Positions 1 to 8,007 of a stretch of DNA of 10,816 bases are shown here, piece after piece; position 1 is the first letter of the stretch, and each line of letters starts with the position of its first letter. A program made the position numbers and the translations under genes. Below the pieces are notes generated by a model. The model had not been told where the DNA came from. It made no database searches and saw only the letters and a list, made by a program, of their open reading frames with translations. Source of the DNA: Paramuribaculum sp. Lineage in GTDB: Bacteria; Bacteroidota; Bacteroidia; Bacteroidales; Muribaculaceae. The DNA lies in assembly GCA_029058705.1 (NCBI GenBank), contig JAIDXA010000174.1, positions 1-10,816 on the forward strand, given 5' to 3'.

Positions 1-359
1 ACCTTATCCCCTACGGCAAAGCTGTTATCGCCACTCCCTCAGCGCTGAAAGTCCTCGCTGAAAACCAGCGTCAGCGCGCCCATAAGCTTGCTAAAATCAA
101 AGCTGATGCCGAAGCTCTTGCCGCTTCACTCGAAAACATCAAGCTTACAATCGGAGCGAAAACAAGCTCGACCGGTACAATCTTCGGATCTGTCAACGCC
201 ATCCAGATTGCCGAAGCTCTTGAAAAACTCGGCTTCAACATTGACCGCAAAGTCATTTCTGTTAAAGAAACCATCAAGGAAGTCGGTGAATACAACGCAA
301 TCCTTAAACTCCACAAGGAAGTTTCAGTTGAAGTTCCTTTCGAAGTTATCAGCGAATAA
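1..359 (+). CDS. rplI: 50S ribosomal protein L9, 3' part
   Basis: This is the C-terminal part of ribosomal protein L9, which binds 23S rRNA on the large subunit. The first full codon is at position 3 and 118 residues are visible before a TAA stop. L9 is usually close to 148-150 residues, so about 30 N-terminal residues lie outside the window. The visible part begins LIPYGKAVIATPSALK, matching the end of the L9 N-terminal rRNA-binding domain (family pattern LIPxGxAxxAT). It continues through a Lys/Ala/Glu-rich connecting helix (roughly visible residues 20-47) into the C-terminal domain, with the family-like stretch GSVNAIQIAEALEK and an ending rich in VEVPFEV. A strong terminator follows 25 bases after the stop, so this is probably the last gene of its operon, classically rpsF-rpsR-rplI, though those upstream genes are not visible here. 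Confidence 0.96.
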   Translation, partial: LIPYGKAVIATPSALKVLAENQRQRAHKLAKIKADAEALAASLENIKLTIGAKTSSTGTIFGSVNAIQIAEALEKLGFNIDRKVISVKETIKEVGEYNAILKLHKEVSVEVPFEVISE

Positions 360-384
360 GACGCTTTTAGCATCATAAAACCTC

Positions 385-420
385 TGTCGTCCATGAAATC
401 GGTTCATGGACGACATTTTT
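385..420 (+). terminator. Rho-independent terminator after rplI
   Basis: A perfect 13-bp stem (TGTCGTCCATGAA at 385-397 with its complement at 403-415) encloses a 5-base loop and is followed directly by TTTTT at 416-420. It sits 25 bases after the rplI stop and is well placed to end the ribosomal protein transcript. Confidence 0.93.
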
Positions 421-694
421 ATATCACCGCGCCCCGACTACTGCCTCAACAATGTCATAACAAGGTGAGAGCCTACGCCTTTACTTATAATCATCAAATA
501 CTTATACTTATCAAATGTCGCGCGTAAGAAAGACTGCCTTACATGGGTTGACACATAAAAAATACGCTTTACCGTACTGACAAAGCACAACAAAGCTTTA
601 TTTGCAGAAAACACAAGCCAACTTCACCTTCCGGGAATCGGCCAAATCATGTATGCCGCAACGATTCCCGGGAACACGCCTGGATTAATTGAAA
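421..694. other. Intergenic region with an inverted repeat
   Basis: This stretch between the rplI terminator and the end of tsaB (minus strand) holds no convincing gene. Its only clear structure is an inverted repeat, CCGGGAATCG at 631-640 with CGATTCCCGG at 662-671 (10 bp perfect, 21-base spacer). It lies 24 bases beyond the tsaB stop on the minus strand, so it could shape the 3' end of the tsaB transcript. There is no T-run after it on that strand, so it is not a standard intrinsic terminator. Confidence 0.5.
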
Positions 695-1390
695 TCAGAA
701 CAATGGCTTAGGCTTTGTTGCCTGAAAATCCTTGAGATAAGTCGGAGTTGAATATGCCAGATCTATAAAATCGCGCGCCGTGTAAGCCCTCTCCGCCAAT
801 GCAAGCATATCAGTCGCAAGCGGCACGATTCCGGGCAAAAATGATATACGCTCATCTTTCTCAAACAAAGATTTCGCCTTTTCGCTTCCATTTCCAAACA
901 ACACAAGATTGCGCCCGCTTCTGAACTCTCCATAGGATGCGCCATCAAGAATCATCGGCCGAGGACTCAGCAACGCATCAAGAGCGAAATCATAGACAGC
1001 TGTATAGACTTCCATCCGACGGGCATCAATCATCGGAACAAGCAACGAATCGGGATCTATGTCGGCCGAACTGAACATGGCGCTTACCGCCATAAGCTCA
1101 AGTGTCGAAATGCCTATAAGCGGCACATCAAGGGCATAGGCGAGACCCTTGGCCTCGGACAATCCGATGCGTAATCCGGTATAGCTCCCCGGACCAAGGC
1201 TGACAGCGACAGCATCAAGCTTCATGTCATGTTCGCACAAGTGGTCGAGACAATCCTTTACAAAACCGCTCAGAAGAGCGGCATGGTTTCGTCCCTCGAA
1301 ATTTTCGCGGTGAAAAAGAACCATTCCTTCGGCAGTCACTGCGGCCGAACAGACCTCTGTCGAGGTTTCGATGTTGAGAATTACAGCCAT
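695..1390 (-). CDS. tsaB: tRNA t6A biosynthesis protein TsaB (YeaZ)
   Basis: TsaB is the ASKHA-fold partner of TsaD. Together with TsaE, this complex transfers threonylcarbamoyl to A37 of ANN-decoding tRNAs in the cytoplasm. The protein is 231 residues, typical for the family. It opens MAVILNIETSTEVCSAAV, the TsaB phosphate-1-like strand, and carries the hallmark SLGPGSYTGLRIGLSEAKGL at about residues 64-83, which forms the TsaD-binding face in the family. I chose the ATG at 1388-1390 because the family N-terminus begins within one or two residues of the LNIETST strand. An upstream in-frame ATG at 1411 would add seven unlikely residues and would overlap the probable -7 box. The gene is divergent from yicC, with 77 bases between the two starts. 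Confidence 0.95.
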   Translation of the reverse strand: MAVILNIETSTEVCSAAVTAEGMVLFHRENFEGRNHAALLSGFVKDCLDHLCEHDMKLDAVAVSLGPGSYTGLRIGLSEAKGLAYALDVPLIGISTLELMAVSAMFSSADIDPDSLLVPMIDARRMEVYTAVYDFALDALLSPRPMILDGASYGEFRSGRNLVLFGNGSEKAKSLFEKDERISFLPGIVPLATDMLALAERAYTARDFIDLAYSTPTYLKDFQATKPKPLF

Positions 1391-1408
1391 TATGGAAAAA
1401 AATTTATG

Positions 1409-1416
1409 CAAAGTTA
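1409..1416 (-). promoter_or_regulatory. Candidate -7 promoter box for tsaB
   Basis: The minus strand reads TAACTTTG, an exact match to the Bacteroidota -7 consensus TAnnTTTG, 18 bases upstream of the tsaB ATG. I do not see a TTTG -33 box at the expected spacing, so the call rests on the -7 match and its position. The leader would be very short. Confidence 0.5.
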
Positions 1417-1438
1417 CGTTTTTCCTCCCTGAATTATG

Positions 1439-1446
1439 TAAATTTG
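1439..1446 (+). promoter_or_regulatory. Candidate -7 promoter box for the yicC operon
   Basis: The plus strand reads TAAATTTG, an exact match to TAnnTTTG, ending 21 bases before the yicC ATG. A good TTTG -33 box is not evident. Together with the minus-strand box 22 bases away, it would give back-to-back promoters in the 77-base divergent gap. Confidence 0.5.
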
Positions 1447-1467
1447 TGAAATTTTTTTGACTTGATT

Positions 1468-2343
1468 ATGCTTCTATCAATGACCGGATTCGGCAAATCG
1501 ATTGTCGAACTCACAAATAAGAAAATAATTATAGAGATCAAATCGCTCAACAGCAAGCAACTTGACCTGTCTGTACGAGTCCCCGCGCTTCTAAGAGAAA
1601 AGGAGATGGAACTTCGCAACATAATAAGCCGCCGCGTTGAGCGTGGCAAAGTGGAAGTGTCTGTCTTTGTAGAGACCCTCAATGCCGAAGCGTCGATGCA
1701 ATTCAACATTCCGGCAATGAAAGCCTATAAGGAACAGATCGACAATGTAGCTGCCGAATTGGGTATTCCGACTCCCCCCGACTGGTATACTGTCTTGCTC
1801 CGCTTTCCGGAAACGCTAAAAAGCGACACCGCCCAGACGGCTTCGACCGAAGATAATGAAGCCGTTATCAGGGCCGTCAACGAAGCGATCGACGCACTTC
1901 TCCAGTATCGGGCTGCCGAAGGAGCCAAACTCGAAGAATTCTTCGCGATAAGAATCGAAAATATCCGCAACCTGCTTGCCCGGATTCCACGCTATGAAAA
2001 CGAGCGCGTTGAGCACATACGATCGAGAATCATCGACAACCTCTCGCAACTTCCACAGGTTGAATACGACCGTGCGCGTCTTGAACAGGAAATGATTTTC
2101 TATATTGAAAAACTTGACATCAACGAAGAGAAGCAGCGCCTGACCCAGCATTTGAACTACTTTATGGAGACCCTCGGTCTTGACCACGGCCAAGGAAAAA
2201 AACTTGGATTCATCAGTCAGGAAATGGGTCGAGAAATCAACACGCTCGGTTCGAAAAGCAATCATGCTGAAATGCAGAAAATAGTTGTCAGAATGAAAGA
2301 TGAGCTGGAACAAATTAAAGAACAGGTCTTAAATGTCCTTTAA
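1468..2343 (+). CDS. yicC: YicC family endoribonuclease
   Basis: This is a 291-residue protein of the YicC family (YicC_N followed by DUF1732). The E. coli member has been reported to be an endoribonuclease acting on RNA in the cytoplasm; transfer of that activity to this protein is by family membership. It opens MLLSMTGFGKS, the characteristic YicC start (SMTGFG), then has a family-like IIEIKSLNSKQLDLSVRVP at about residues 24-42. It ends with the strongly conserved QEMGREINTLGSKSNHAEMQ near residues 249-268. ATG 1468 is preferred; a TTG at 1462 would add only two residues. It heads the seven-gene plus-strand run, and gmk starts 15 bases after its stop. The yicC-gmk pairing is common in bacteria. 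Confidence 0.93.
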   Translation: MLLSMTGFGKSIVELTNKKIIIEIKSLNSKQLDLSVRVPALLREKEMELRNIISRRVERGKVEVSVFVETLNAEASMQFNIPAMKAYKEQIDNVAAELGIPTPPDWYTVLLRFPETLKSDTAQTASTEDNEAVIRAVNEAIDALLQYRAAEGAKLEEFFAIRIENIRNLLARIPRYENERVEHIRSRIIDNLSQLPQVEYDRARLEQEMIFYIEKLDINEEKQRLTQHLNYFMETLGLDHGQGKKLGFISQEMGREINTLGSKSNHAEMQKIVVRMKDELEQIKEQVLNVL

Positions 2344-2358
2344 CGTCCAAGGCAAAAC

Positions 2359-2940
2359 ATGAAAGGGAAAATAATCATCATAAGCGCTCCGAGCGGATGC
2401 GGAAAATCAACAATCATCCGCGAAATCATGGCCCGCGGCAATGTCGATCTGAAATTTTCAGTCTCGGCGACAAACCGCCCTCCCAGGGAGGGTGAGACCA
2501 ACGGAGTGAACTATCATTTCGTATCTACCGAAGAGTTTCGCGCAGCTATAGCCAACGACGAGTTTGTTGAATATGAAGAAGTCTATCCCGGCAGATTCTA
2601 TGGTACGCTGAAAAGTGAAATCATTCAGCGTGTCGAAAAAGGCGAGATCGTTGTTCTTGACATCGACGTCAAAGGCGGAGTAAGAGTAAAGGAGCTGTTC
2701 GGCAACGAAGCCCTGAGCATCTACATCCTGCCGCCGTCCGTTGAAGAATTGCGCCATAGGCTTGAGGGGCGTGCCACAGACTCGGCAGAAGCGATCGACC
2801 AGCGCGTAAGCAAAGCTGAGTACGAACTGGGGTTCGCTCCGGAATACGATTGCCGGGTTGTCAACGACCGACTGGAGAAAGCCGTTGAAGAAACCGAGCG
2901 TCTGATAATTGACTTCTCTTCCGGAAAGCAGACGTTTTGA
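2359..2940 (+). CDS. gmk: Guanylate kinase
   Basis: Guanylate kinase phosphorylates GMP (and dGMP) to GDP with ATP, a necessary step in GTP and dGTP supply. The 193-residue length is normal. The P-loop SAPSGCGKST is at residues 9-18. The GMP-binding segment SVSATNRPPREGETNGVNYH starts near residue 34, the FVEYEEVYPGRFYGT region near residues 69-83, and the Walker B-like VVLDIDVKGG lies near residue 100. Nothing is missing from the catalytic core. The ATG at 2359 is the only sensible start. Its TGA stop is shared with the start of nadD (TTGA), which implies translational coupling. Confidence 0.97.
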   Translation: MKGKIIIISAPSGCGKSTIIREIMARGNVDLKFSVSATNRPPREGETNGVNYHFVSTEEFRAAIANDEFVEYEEVYPGRFYGTLKSEIIQRVEKGEIVVLDIDVKGGVRVKELFGNEALSIYILPPSVEELRHRLEGRATDSAEAIDQRVSKAEYELGFAPEYDCRVVNDRLEKAVEETERLIIDFSSGKQTF

Positions 2941-3539
2941 AGAAGAAGACCGAAATAGGAGTCATGGGGGGATCTTTCAATCCGGTCCATATAGGCCACA
3001 TGCTTCTGGCCACATATCTTGTGGAGTTCGGAATCGTCGACCGTGTCCTCATGATGCTCTCTCCTGCCAATCCGCTGAAAGATCTGTCGTCGGAATATCC
3101 ATCCGAGAGTGACCGGATGCGCATGCTCGAAATCGCCTGCAGCAGTGTCGACAAAATCGAGCCATGCGACATCGAGCTGACAATGCCCCGCCCGAGCTAT
3201 TCGATCAACTCCCTGCGCAAACTGGCCGAATCCTATCCAGACAGCCGCATCAGACTGATCGTCGGGTCCGACAACTGGAATCAATTCAACAGATGGCGCG
3301 ACTTCGAAAAGATTATCATGGAATTCAACCCGATTGTCTATCCCCGACCCGGTTATCCGATAGACAAAACCACACTTCCAGAAGGGGTTACGGCGGTTGA
3401 TTCTCCGATTTTCGAAATTTCCAGCACATTTGTAAGAAACACTCTCGCCGCAGGAAAGAGAATCGATCTCTTTTTACCACCGGGTGTGGCCGGCTACATC
3501 AGACAGCAGAATCTCTATGCGTCGCCACTTACATCCTGA
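2937..3539 (+). CDS. nadD: Nicotinate-nucleotide adenylyltransferase
   Basis: NadD adenylates nicotinate mononucleotide to deamido-NAD, the penultimate step of NAD synthesis. The 200-residue protein has the nucleotidyltransferase signature GGSFNPVHIGHM at residues 11-22, with its HxGH motif. PSYSINSL (about 86-93) and VGSDNWNQFNRW (about 109-120) correspond to substrate-contact segments, and ISSTFVR (about 161-167) is the C-terminal ATP-binding motif. The start is a TTG at 2937-2939 overlapping the gmk stop by four bases (TTGA). The first in-frame ATG (2964) would delete the first beta strand and start directly at the GGSFNP motif, so it is unlikely. The non-ATG start and overlap suggest that ribosomes finishing gmk reinitiate here. 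Confidence 0.94.
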   Translation: MKKKTEIGVMGGSFNPVHIGHMLLATYLVEFGIVDRVLMMLSPANPLKDLSSEYPSESDRMRMLEIACSSVDKIEPCDIELTMPRPSYSINSLRKLAESYPDSRIRLIVGSDNWNQFNRWRDFEKIIMEFNPIVYPRPGYPIDKTTLPEGVTAVDSPIFEISSTFVRNTLAAGKRIDLFLPPGVAGYIRQQNLYASPLTS

Positions 3540-3576
3540 AAAGCCTATTTGCACAAATTCTATCACAAGAACCATT

Positions 3577-4110
3577 ATGGAATCATCCGAATCGCAACTC
3601 ACGCCAAACATACTTGCTTTCATAGCCCTAAGCAATGAATATTGCGCGGCAATGGAAAACGCGGCCAGCTCCACTCCTGCGGAATTCGCCCAGACAATGC
3701 TCCGACTGCTTCCAAGAATCTATATTTCCGCTTCCGACATACCTAACGCCGGTTTTGGAGATAACGATTTCATTGAGCCGTCTATGGACGAAGATATGTA
3801 CAATGCTGTCAACAGCACTGTGTCCGCTCTGTTTGGCGAACACGACACATATCTCGAAGTCTTTGAAGAAGACATGAAATTCAGCGACACGCCAATAGCC
3901 GCGAGCATTGCAGAAGGGCTGACCGATATAATGCAGGTTCTCTACAATTTCGTCGAGACTGTACGCAACGCCCCCAACGCACTGATCGAAAGGGCAATCG
4001 ACACCATTGCCGAAGACTTCCGCAACTACTGGAGCAGAATTTTGTGCAACCAGTTGCGAGCAATCAATGCACTCGTCCATTCAGGAGTGCTTGATCAGGA
4101 AAACTATTGA
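3577..4110 (+). CDS. DUF5063-like protein of unknown function
   Basis: This is a 177-residue cytoplasmic protein with no signal peptide, membrane segment or known catalytic motif. The N-terminal half contains NILAFIALSNEYCAAME (about residues 11-27), which resembles the start of the Bacteroidota family DUF5063. The assignment is from memory of the family and should be treated as probable only. The rest is acidic and appears all-helical, with an FRNYWSRILCNQLRAINAL segment near the C-terminus. The ATG at 3577 is preferred; an upstream ATG at 3484 would encode a stretch overlapping the nadD coding sequence. It lies 37 bases after nadD and just before the aminopeptidase gene. Its role in the operon is unknown. 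Confidence 0.7.
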   Translation: MESSESQLTPNILAFIALSNEYCAAMENAASSTPAEFAQTMLRLLPRIYISASDIPNAGFGDNDFIEPSMDEDMYNAVNSTVSALFGEHDTYLEVFEEDMKFSDTPIAASIAEGLTDIMQVLYNFVETVRNAPNALIERAIDTIAEDFRNYWSRILCNQLRAINALVHSGVLDQENY

Positions 4111-4155
4111 ATGCCTCAACCAAGACAACAACATCCAAAAACACCGATAACCGAG

Positions 4156-5448
4156 ATGAAAAACTACGTCAACGACCTAATTGAATTTCTCAATTCCTCT
4201 CCTGTCAACTTTCTGGCTGCTGATGAAATTTGCCGACGGCTGGATGCTGCAGGCTACCTCCGTCTCGATCCGACAGAAAAATGGGATCTCTGCTGCGGAG
4301 GAAAGTATTACGTTACAAAAAACAACTCTGCAGTCATAGCCTTCGATCTCTCGGCAAAAGCAGGCTCAGGTTACAAAATCATCTCGGCCCACAGCGATTC
4401 ACCCTGTTTCAGGGTCAAGCCCAACGCTGAAATAAAATGCGAAAACGGAGTTGTCAAGCTCAACACCGAAGTGTATGGCGGCCCAATTCTCTACACCTGG
4501 TTCGACCGTCCTCTGTCACTGGCCGGACGGGTGATTGTCCGCTCCAACGATCCGCTCCACCCGGAATCGCGCACGGTCTGTTTCCGGCGTCCTCTTCTGA
4601 CAATCCCGCATCTCGCAATCCATTTCAACCGCGGTGTCAACGATGGGAATCCGCTGTCAAAACAGAAAGACATGTTGCCGGTGATCGCAATTGTCAATGA
4701 TTCGCTCGAACGCGGAAACATGCTTCTGAATCTTCTCGCCACAGAACTGGACATCGACAAAAATGACATTCTGGATTTCGATCTGTCGCTCTACGACACG
4801 ACTCCGGCCTGCCTTGTCGGCCTCAACAACGAATTTATCTCAGCAGGACGGCTTGATGACCTATCTATGGCACACGCTGCGCTTACAGCACTGATTGAAT
4901 CGGCCGACGATCCGACCCACAACAGAATCATGGCGATCTTTGACAATGAGGAAACCGGCTCAGGCACAAAACAGGGTGCGGCATCGCCCCTTCTCATGAA
5001 TCTGCTGCGCCGCATCAACGAACAGTTGGGCGGCAATGAAGAAACATACCAGCAGGCAATCGCCCGCTCTTTCATGATTTCCGCCGACAACGGACATGCG
5101 CTTCACCCGAACTACCCTGAAAAGCAGGACCCCACCAACCATCCTGCCCTCGGAGGCGGTCCGGTCATAAAAATAAATGCAAACTGCAAATACATGACCG
5201 ATGCCGATTCGGCAGCAGTGTTCCGCTCAATCTGCGAACGTGCCGGTGTTCCCGTACAATATTTCGTCAACCACAGCGATGTGGCCGGCGGATCGACACT
5301 CGGCAACATTCTGACCTCACAGATCGATCTGCGCGGAGTAGACATGGGGGCGGCCATCTGGGGAATGCATTCCATACGTGAAACAGGCTCAGCCGCCGAT
5401 GTGGATTTCATCATCCGCGCATTCACCGCTTTCTATTCCCGACTGTAG
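4156..5448 (+). CDS. M18 family metallo-aminopeptidase
   Basis: This is a cytoplasmic zinc aminopeptidase of family M18 (aspartyl aminopeptidase type), removing N-terminal residues from peptides, typically acidic ones. It has 430 residues from the ATG at 4156, the usual family length. All five metal-ligand and catalytic regions are visible: AHSDSPCFRVKP (His near 79), GRLDDLSM (Asp near 234), DNEETGSG (Glu-Glu near 265-266), SADNGHALHPN (Asp near 311) and NHSDVAGGSTLG (His near 373). The start is ambiguous. An ATG at 4111 directly abuts the previous stop (TGAATG) and would add 15 residues, but family members begin close to MKNYVNDLIEFLNSSPVNF, so 4156 is preferred. nhaC follows after 34 bases. 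Confidence 0.93.
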   Translation: MKNYVNDLIEFLNSSPVNFLAADEICRRLDAAGYLRLDPTEKWDLCCGGKYYVTKNNSAVIAFDLSAKAGSGYKIISAHSDSPCFRVKPNAEIKCENGVVKLNTEVYGGPILYTWFDRPLSLAGRVIVRSNDPLHPESRTVCFRRPLLTIPHLAIHFNRGVNDGNPLSKQKDMLPVIAIVNDSLERGNMLLNLLATELDIDKNDILDFDLSLYDTTPACLVGLNNEFISAGRLDDLSMAHAALTALIESADDPTHNRIMAIFDNEETGSGTKQGAASPLLMNLLRRINEQLGGNEETYQQAIARSFMISADNGHALHPNYPEKQDPTNHPALGGGPVIKINANCKYMTDADSAAVFRSICERAGVPVQYFVNHSDVAGGSTLGNILTSQIDLRGVDMGAAIWGMHSIRETGSAADVDFIIRAFTAFYSRL

Positions 5449-5482
5449 TAAAATCCCCCGACATCACTCCTTCAGCCTGTCC

Positions 5483-6790
5483 ATGACCGCACCGCGCATC
5501 ACTACCCGACAGGGGTTGACCGCACTGTCGCCCGCCATAATGTTTCTGCTGCTCTATGTCGCGGTATCGATCATCATTGGCGATTTCTACGTCATGCCGA
5601 TCACAGTCGCTTTGCTTGCTGCATCTGCCTGGGGCATCATGATAGACCGTAAAGACACAACTCTCCATCAGCGCATTGAATATTTCTCAGAATCAGCGGG
5701 ACATTCCAATATTCTCTACATGGTCTGGATTTTTGTCATGGCCGGAGCGTTCGCATCACTCGCAAAAGGAATCGGCGCCATTGATGCCACGGTAGAATTG
5801 ACTTTATCATTATTCCCGTCACATCTGATTCTGCCGGCCATATTCATGGCATCATGTTTTATCTCGCTCGCAATCGGCACCTCTGTCGGAACAATCGTGG
5901 CCATAGTCCCGCTCGTCGTAGAACTTGCGGCGGAAGGCGGCGGAAACATCGCACTCTTCGTTGCCACAGCTCTCGGAGGAGCTTTTTTCGGAGACAACCT
6001 GTCGTTTATCTCAGACACAACGATAGCCGCCACCCGTACCCAGGGTTGTGGTATGTCTGAAAAATTCCGGGCCAACCTGCGCATGGTTCTTCCTGCGGCA
6101 TTGATCACAGTCACAATTTATTTCTTCCTCGGACGCGATATTGACCTGACTATCTCCGAACGAGAATCAAACCCGTGGATGGTTCTCCCCTATCTTCTGG
6201 TGATCATCTCTGCTTTGTGCGGACTTAACGTTCTTCTTGTTCTCTCGCTTGGCATCGTATCAGCCATGCTGCTCGGCATGAGTTGTGGCAATATAGCCGT
6301 TATTGAGTGCTGCCGGTTTATGGGCAACGGTGTAAACGGCATGGGCGAACTGATTGTCATTACGATGCTCGCGGCCGGCATGCTTGGAATCGTCAAGAAG
6401 CTCGGAGGCATTGAGTTTCTCCTGCAGAGGATGACATCGAGAGTGACAGGCAAACGCGGCGCCCAAGTTTCCATTGCCGCGCTCGTCTCACTGGTCAACT
6501 TATGCACCGCCAACAACACTGTAGCCATTCTGTCTGTTGGATCCATCTCAAAATCCATTTCTTCGCGCTACGGAATTTCTCCGCGCCGGACAGCTTCAAT
6601 CCTCGACACATGCTCCTGCATTGTCCAGTCGCTGATTCCCTATGGAGCCCAGACACTGCTGGCCACAGGTCTCGCAAAAATATCGCCGGCGGCCCCATGG
6701 CCATATCTCTACTATCCATGGGCTCTCGCCGGCGCAGTAGCTCTCGCCATCATTCTTCCATCTGTGAAAATGAAACCCACTTCAACCTGA
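5483..6790 (+). CDS. nhaC: NhaC-family Na+/H+ antiporter
   Basis: This is a 435-residue polytopic inner-membrane protein of the NhaC family, expected to exchange Na+ for H+ to control internal pH and sodium. About ten or more hydrophobic segments are visible, the first at about residues 17-33. The diagnostic motif GDNLSFISDTTIAATRTQG lies near residues 170-188, corresponding to the family GD-LS-SDTT signature. A second conserved-looking region, LVNLCTANNTVAILSVG, lies in the C-terminal half. The ATG at 5483 gives a normal short cytoplasmic N-terminus; the frame stays open upstream, but that stretch overlaps the aminopeptidase gene. The ion specificity is inferred from the family. It is probably cotranscribed with the aminopeptidase gene, 34 bases upstream. 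Confidence 0.88.
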   Translation: MTAPRITTRQGLTALSPAIMFLLLYVAVSIIIGDFYVMPITVALLAASAWGIMIDRKDTTLHQRIEYFSESAGHSNILYMVWIFVMAGAFASLAKGIGAIDATVELTLSLFPSHLILPAIFMASCFISLAIGTSVGTIVAIVPLVVELAAEGGGNIALFVATALGGAFFGDNLSFISDTTIAATRTQGCGMSEKFRANLRMVLPAALITVTIYFFLGRDIDLTISERESNPWMVLPYLLVIISALCGLNVLLVLSLGIVSAMLLGMSCGNIAVIECCRFMGNGVNGMGELIVITMLAAGMLGIVKKLGGIEFLLQRMTSRVTGKRGAQVSIAALVSLVNLCTANNTVAILSVGSISKSISSRYGISPRRTASILDTCSCIVQSLIPYGAQTLLATGLAKISPAAPWPYLYYPWALAGAVALAIILPSVKMKPTST

Positions 6791-6873
6791 ACAAAAATGC
6801 ATCCGCCGACATTCTAATGAATATACCATGCCGGACACACACCGTGTCTCTGTCCGACAGCAATTCATCTGTT

Positions 6874-8007
6874 ATGTCTGCATCCTCCCGACAACCCTTC
6901 ACATTCGACAGGTTCATACGCATTATGTTCGCTCTGGCAATCACAGCCGGCGCCATATGGCTCATAAACGATCTGAGAAATGTACTGCTGCCATTCCTTG
7001 TCGCCTGTCTGATTGCCTATCTGCTTGAACCGGCACTGGAATTCAACCAGCGTCTGCTGAATTTAAAAGGACGAGTGATTGTCACATTCGTGACCCTTTT
7101 CGAAGTGACATTCTTCATGTCGGCTGTAGCCTACTTCTGCATCCCGTCTGTCATAAACGAGATCGAGCAGATGGGCAAACTGATGAAAAACTATTACAGC
7201 AGCAATATAGAGCTCCCGCTGATTCCAATAGAGGTCCATAACTTTCTGCGCCGTTTCCTTAACCCTGAGAGGATCGAACAGATTTTCGATGTCGATCATC
7301 TCGAGGTCATTCTCGACCGCGGAACGTCGTTGCTCTCAGGCTCCGTAGAATTTTTGATCCACTGCGTTGAATGGCTGCTCACATTTATCTATGTCATCTT
7401 CATCATGATCGACTATCACAACATAGCCAACGGATGCCGCATGATGATACCTCCGAAAGCCCGGCCTATCATCTACCGAGTCTTCCAGGACACCAAAGCC
7501 GCCATGGACCATTACTTCCGCGGTCAGTCATTACTTGCCCTATGTGCCGCCTTGTTTTATTCCATTGGATTCTCAATTGTAGGCATCCCTCTTTCGATCG
7601 TTCTCGGAGTGACTGTAGGGATTCTATATCTCATCCCTTATTTCCAATATATCACCCTGATTCCCGTCACAATTGTATGCATCATATATTCCATGGGCGG
7701 CGATGCCGATTTCTGGACAATCTGGGGAGAATGCCTGCTCGTCTATGTCATCAGCCAATCAACATGCGATTACGTCCTGACTCCTAAAATAATGGGAAAA
7801 GCAATGGGCCTCAATCCGGCCCTCATCCTCCTGTCTCTCTCTGTCTGGGGGTCGCTGCTCGGACTTATCGGCATGTTGATCGCGCTCCCTGCAACGACAC
7901 TTCTCATTTCATATTACGAACAATACGTCATTCTCCGTAAGCCTCTGCCGACATCGCTACCTCCGGACATCACTCCGCCGCCAGATCCAAAGCCGCGTCA
8001 GTTATAG
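6874..8007 (+). CDS. AI-2E/PerM family membrane protein
   Basis: This is a 377-residue inner-membrane protein of the AI-2E transporter (PerM/TqsA) superfamily. It has two or three N-terminal membrane helices (LPFLVACLIAYLLEPALEF near residues 39-57 is typical), a soluble central region (about 95-160), and a C-terminal bundle of several helices that includes IVLGVTVGILYLIPYFQYI and SLLGLIGMLIALPATTLLI. The family is named for autoinducer-2 export, but many members have other or unknown substrates, so no substrate is claimed. The start at 6874 matches the usual Bacteroidales N-terminus (FTFDRFIRI soon after Met). An alternative ATG at 6817 would add 19 residues and close the gap after nhaC from 83 to 26 bases. 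Its stop overlaps the end of the convergent cls gene. Confidence 0.87.
   Translation: MSASSRQPFTFDRFIRIMFALAITAGAIWLINDLRNVLLPFLVACLIAYLLEPALEFNQRLLNLKGRVIVTFVTLFEVTFFMSAVAYFCIPSVINEIEQMGKLMKNYYSSNIELPLIPIEVHNFLRRFLNPERIEQIFDVDHLEVILDRGTSLLSGSVEFLIHCVEWLLTFIYVIFIMIDYHNIANGCRMMIPPKARPIIYRVFQDTKAAMDHYFRGQSLLALCAALFYSIGFSIVGIPLSIVLGVTVGILYLIPYFQYITLIPVTIVCIIYSMGGDADFWTIWGECLLVYVISQSTCDYVLTPKIMGKAMGLNPALILLSLSVWGSLLGLIGMLIALPATTLLISYYEQYVILRKPLPTSLPPDITPPPDPKPRQL

Noticed and set aside
631..671. Inverted repeat beyond the tsaB stop as an intrinsic terminator
   Set aside because: The stem is good, but the loop is long (21 bases) and no T-run follows on the minus strand, so it is described only as an inverted repeat.
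3544..3551. CCTATTTG before the DUF5063-like gene as a promoter -7 box
   Set aside because: TA is not in the required position relative to TTTG, and no TTTG -33 box is found at about 20 bases.
3484..3576. Upstream ATG extension of the DUF5063-like protein
   Set aside because: The added residues come from sequence overlapping the end of nadD in another frame and show no family-like character.
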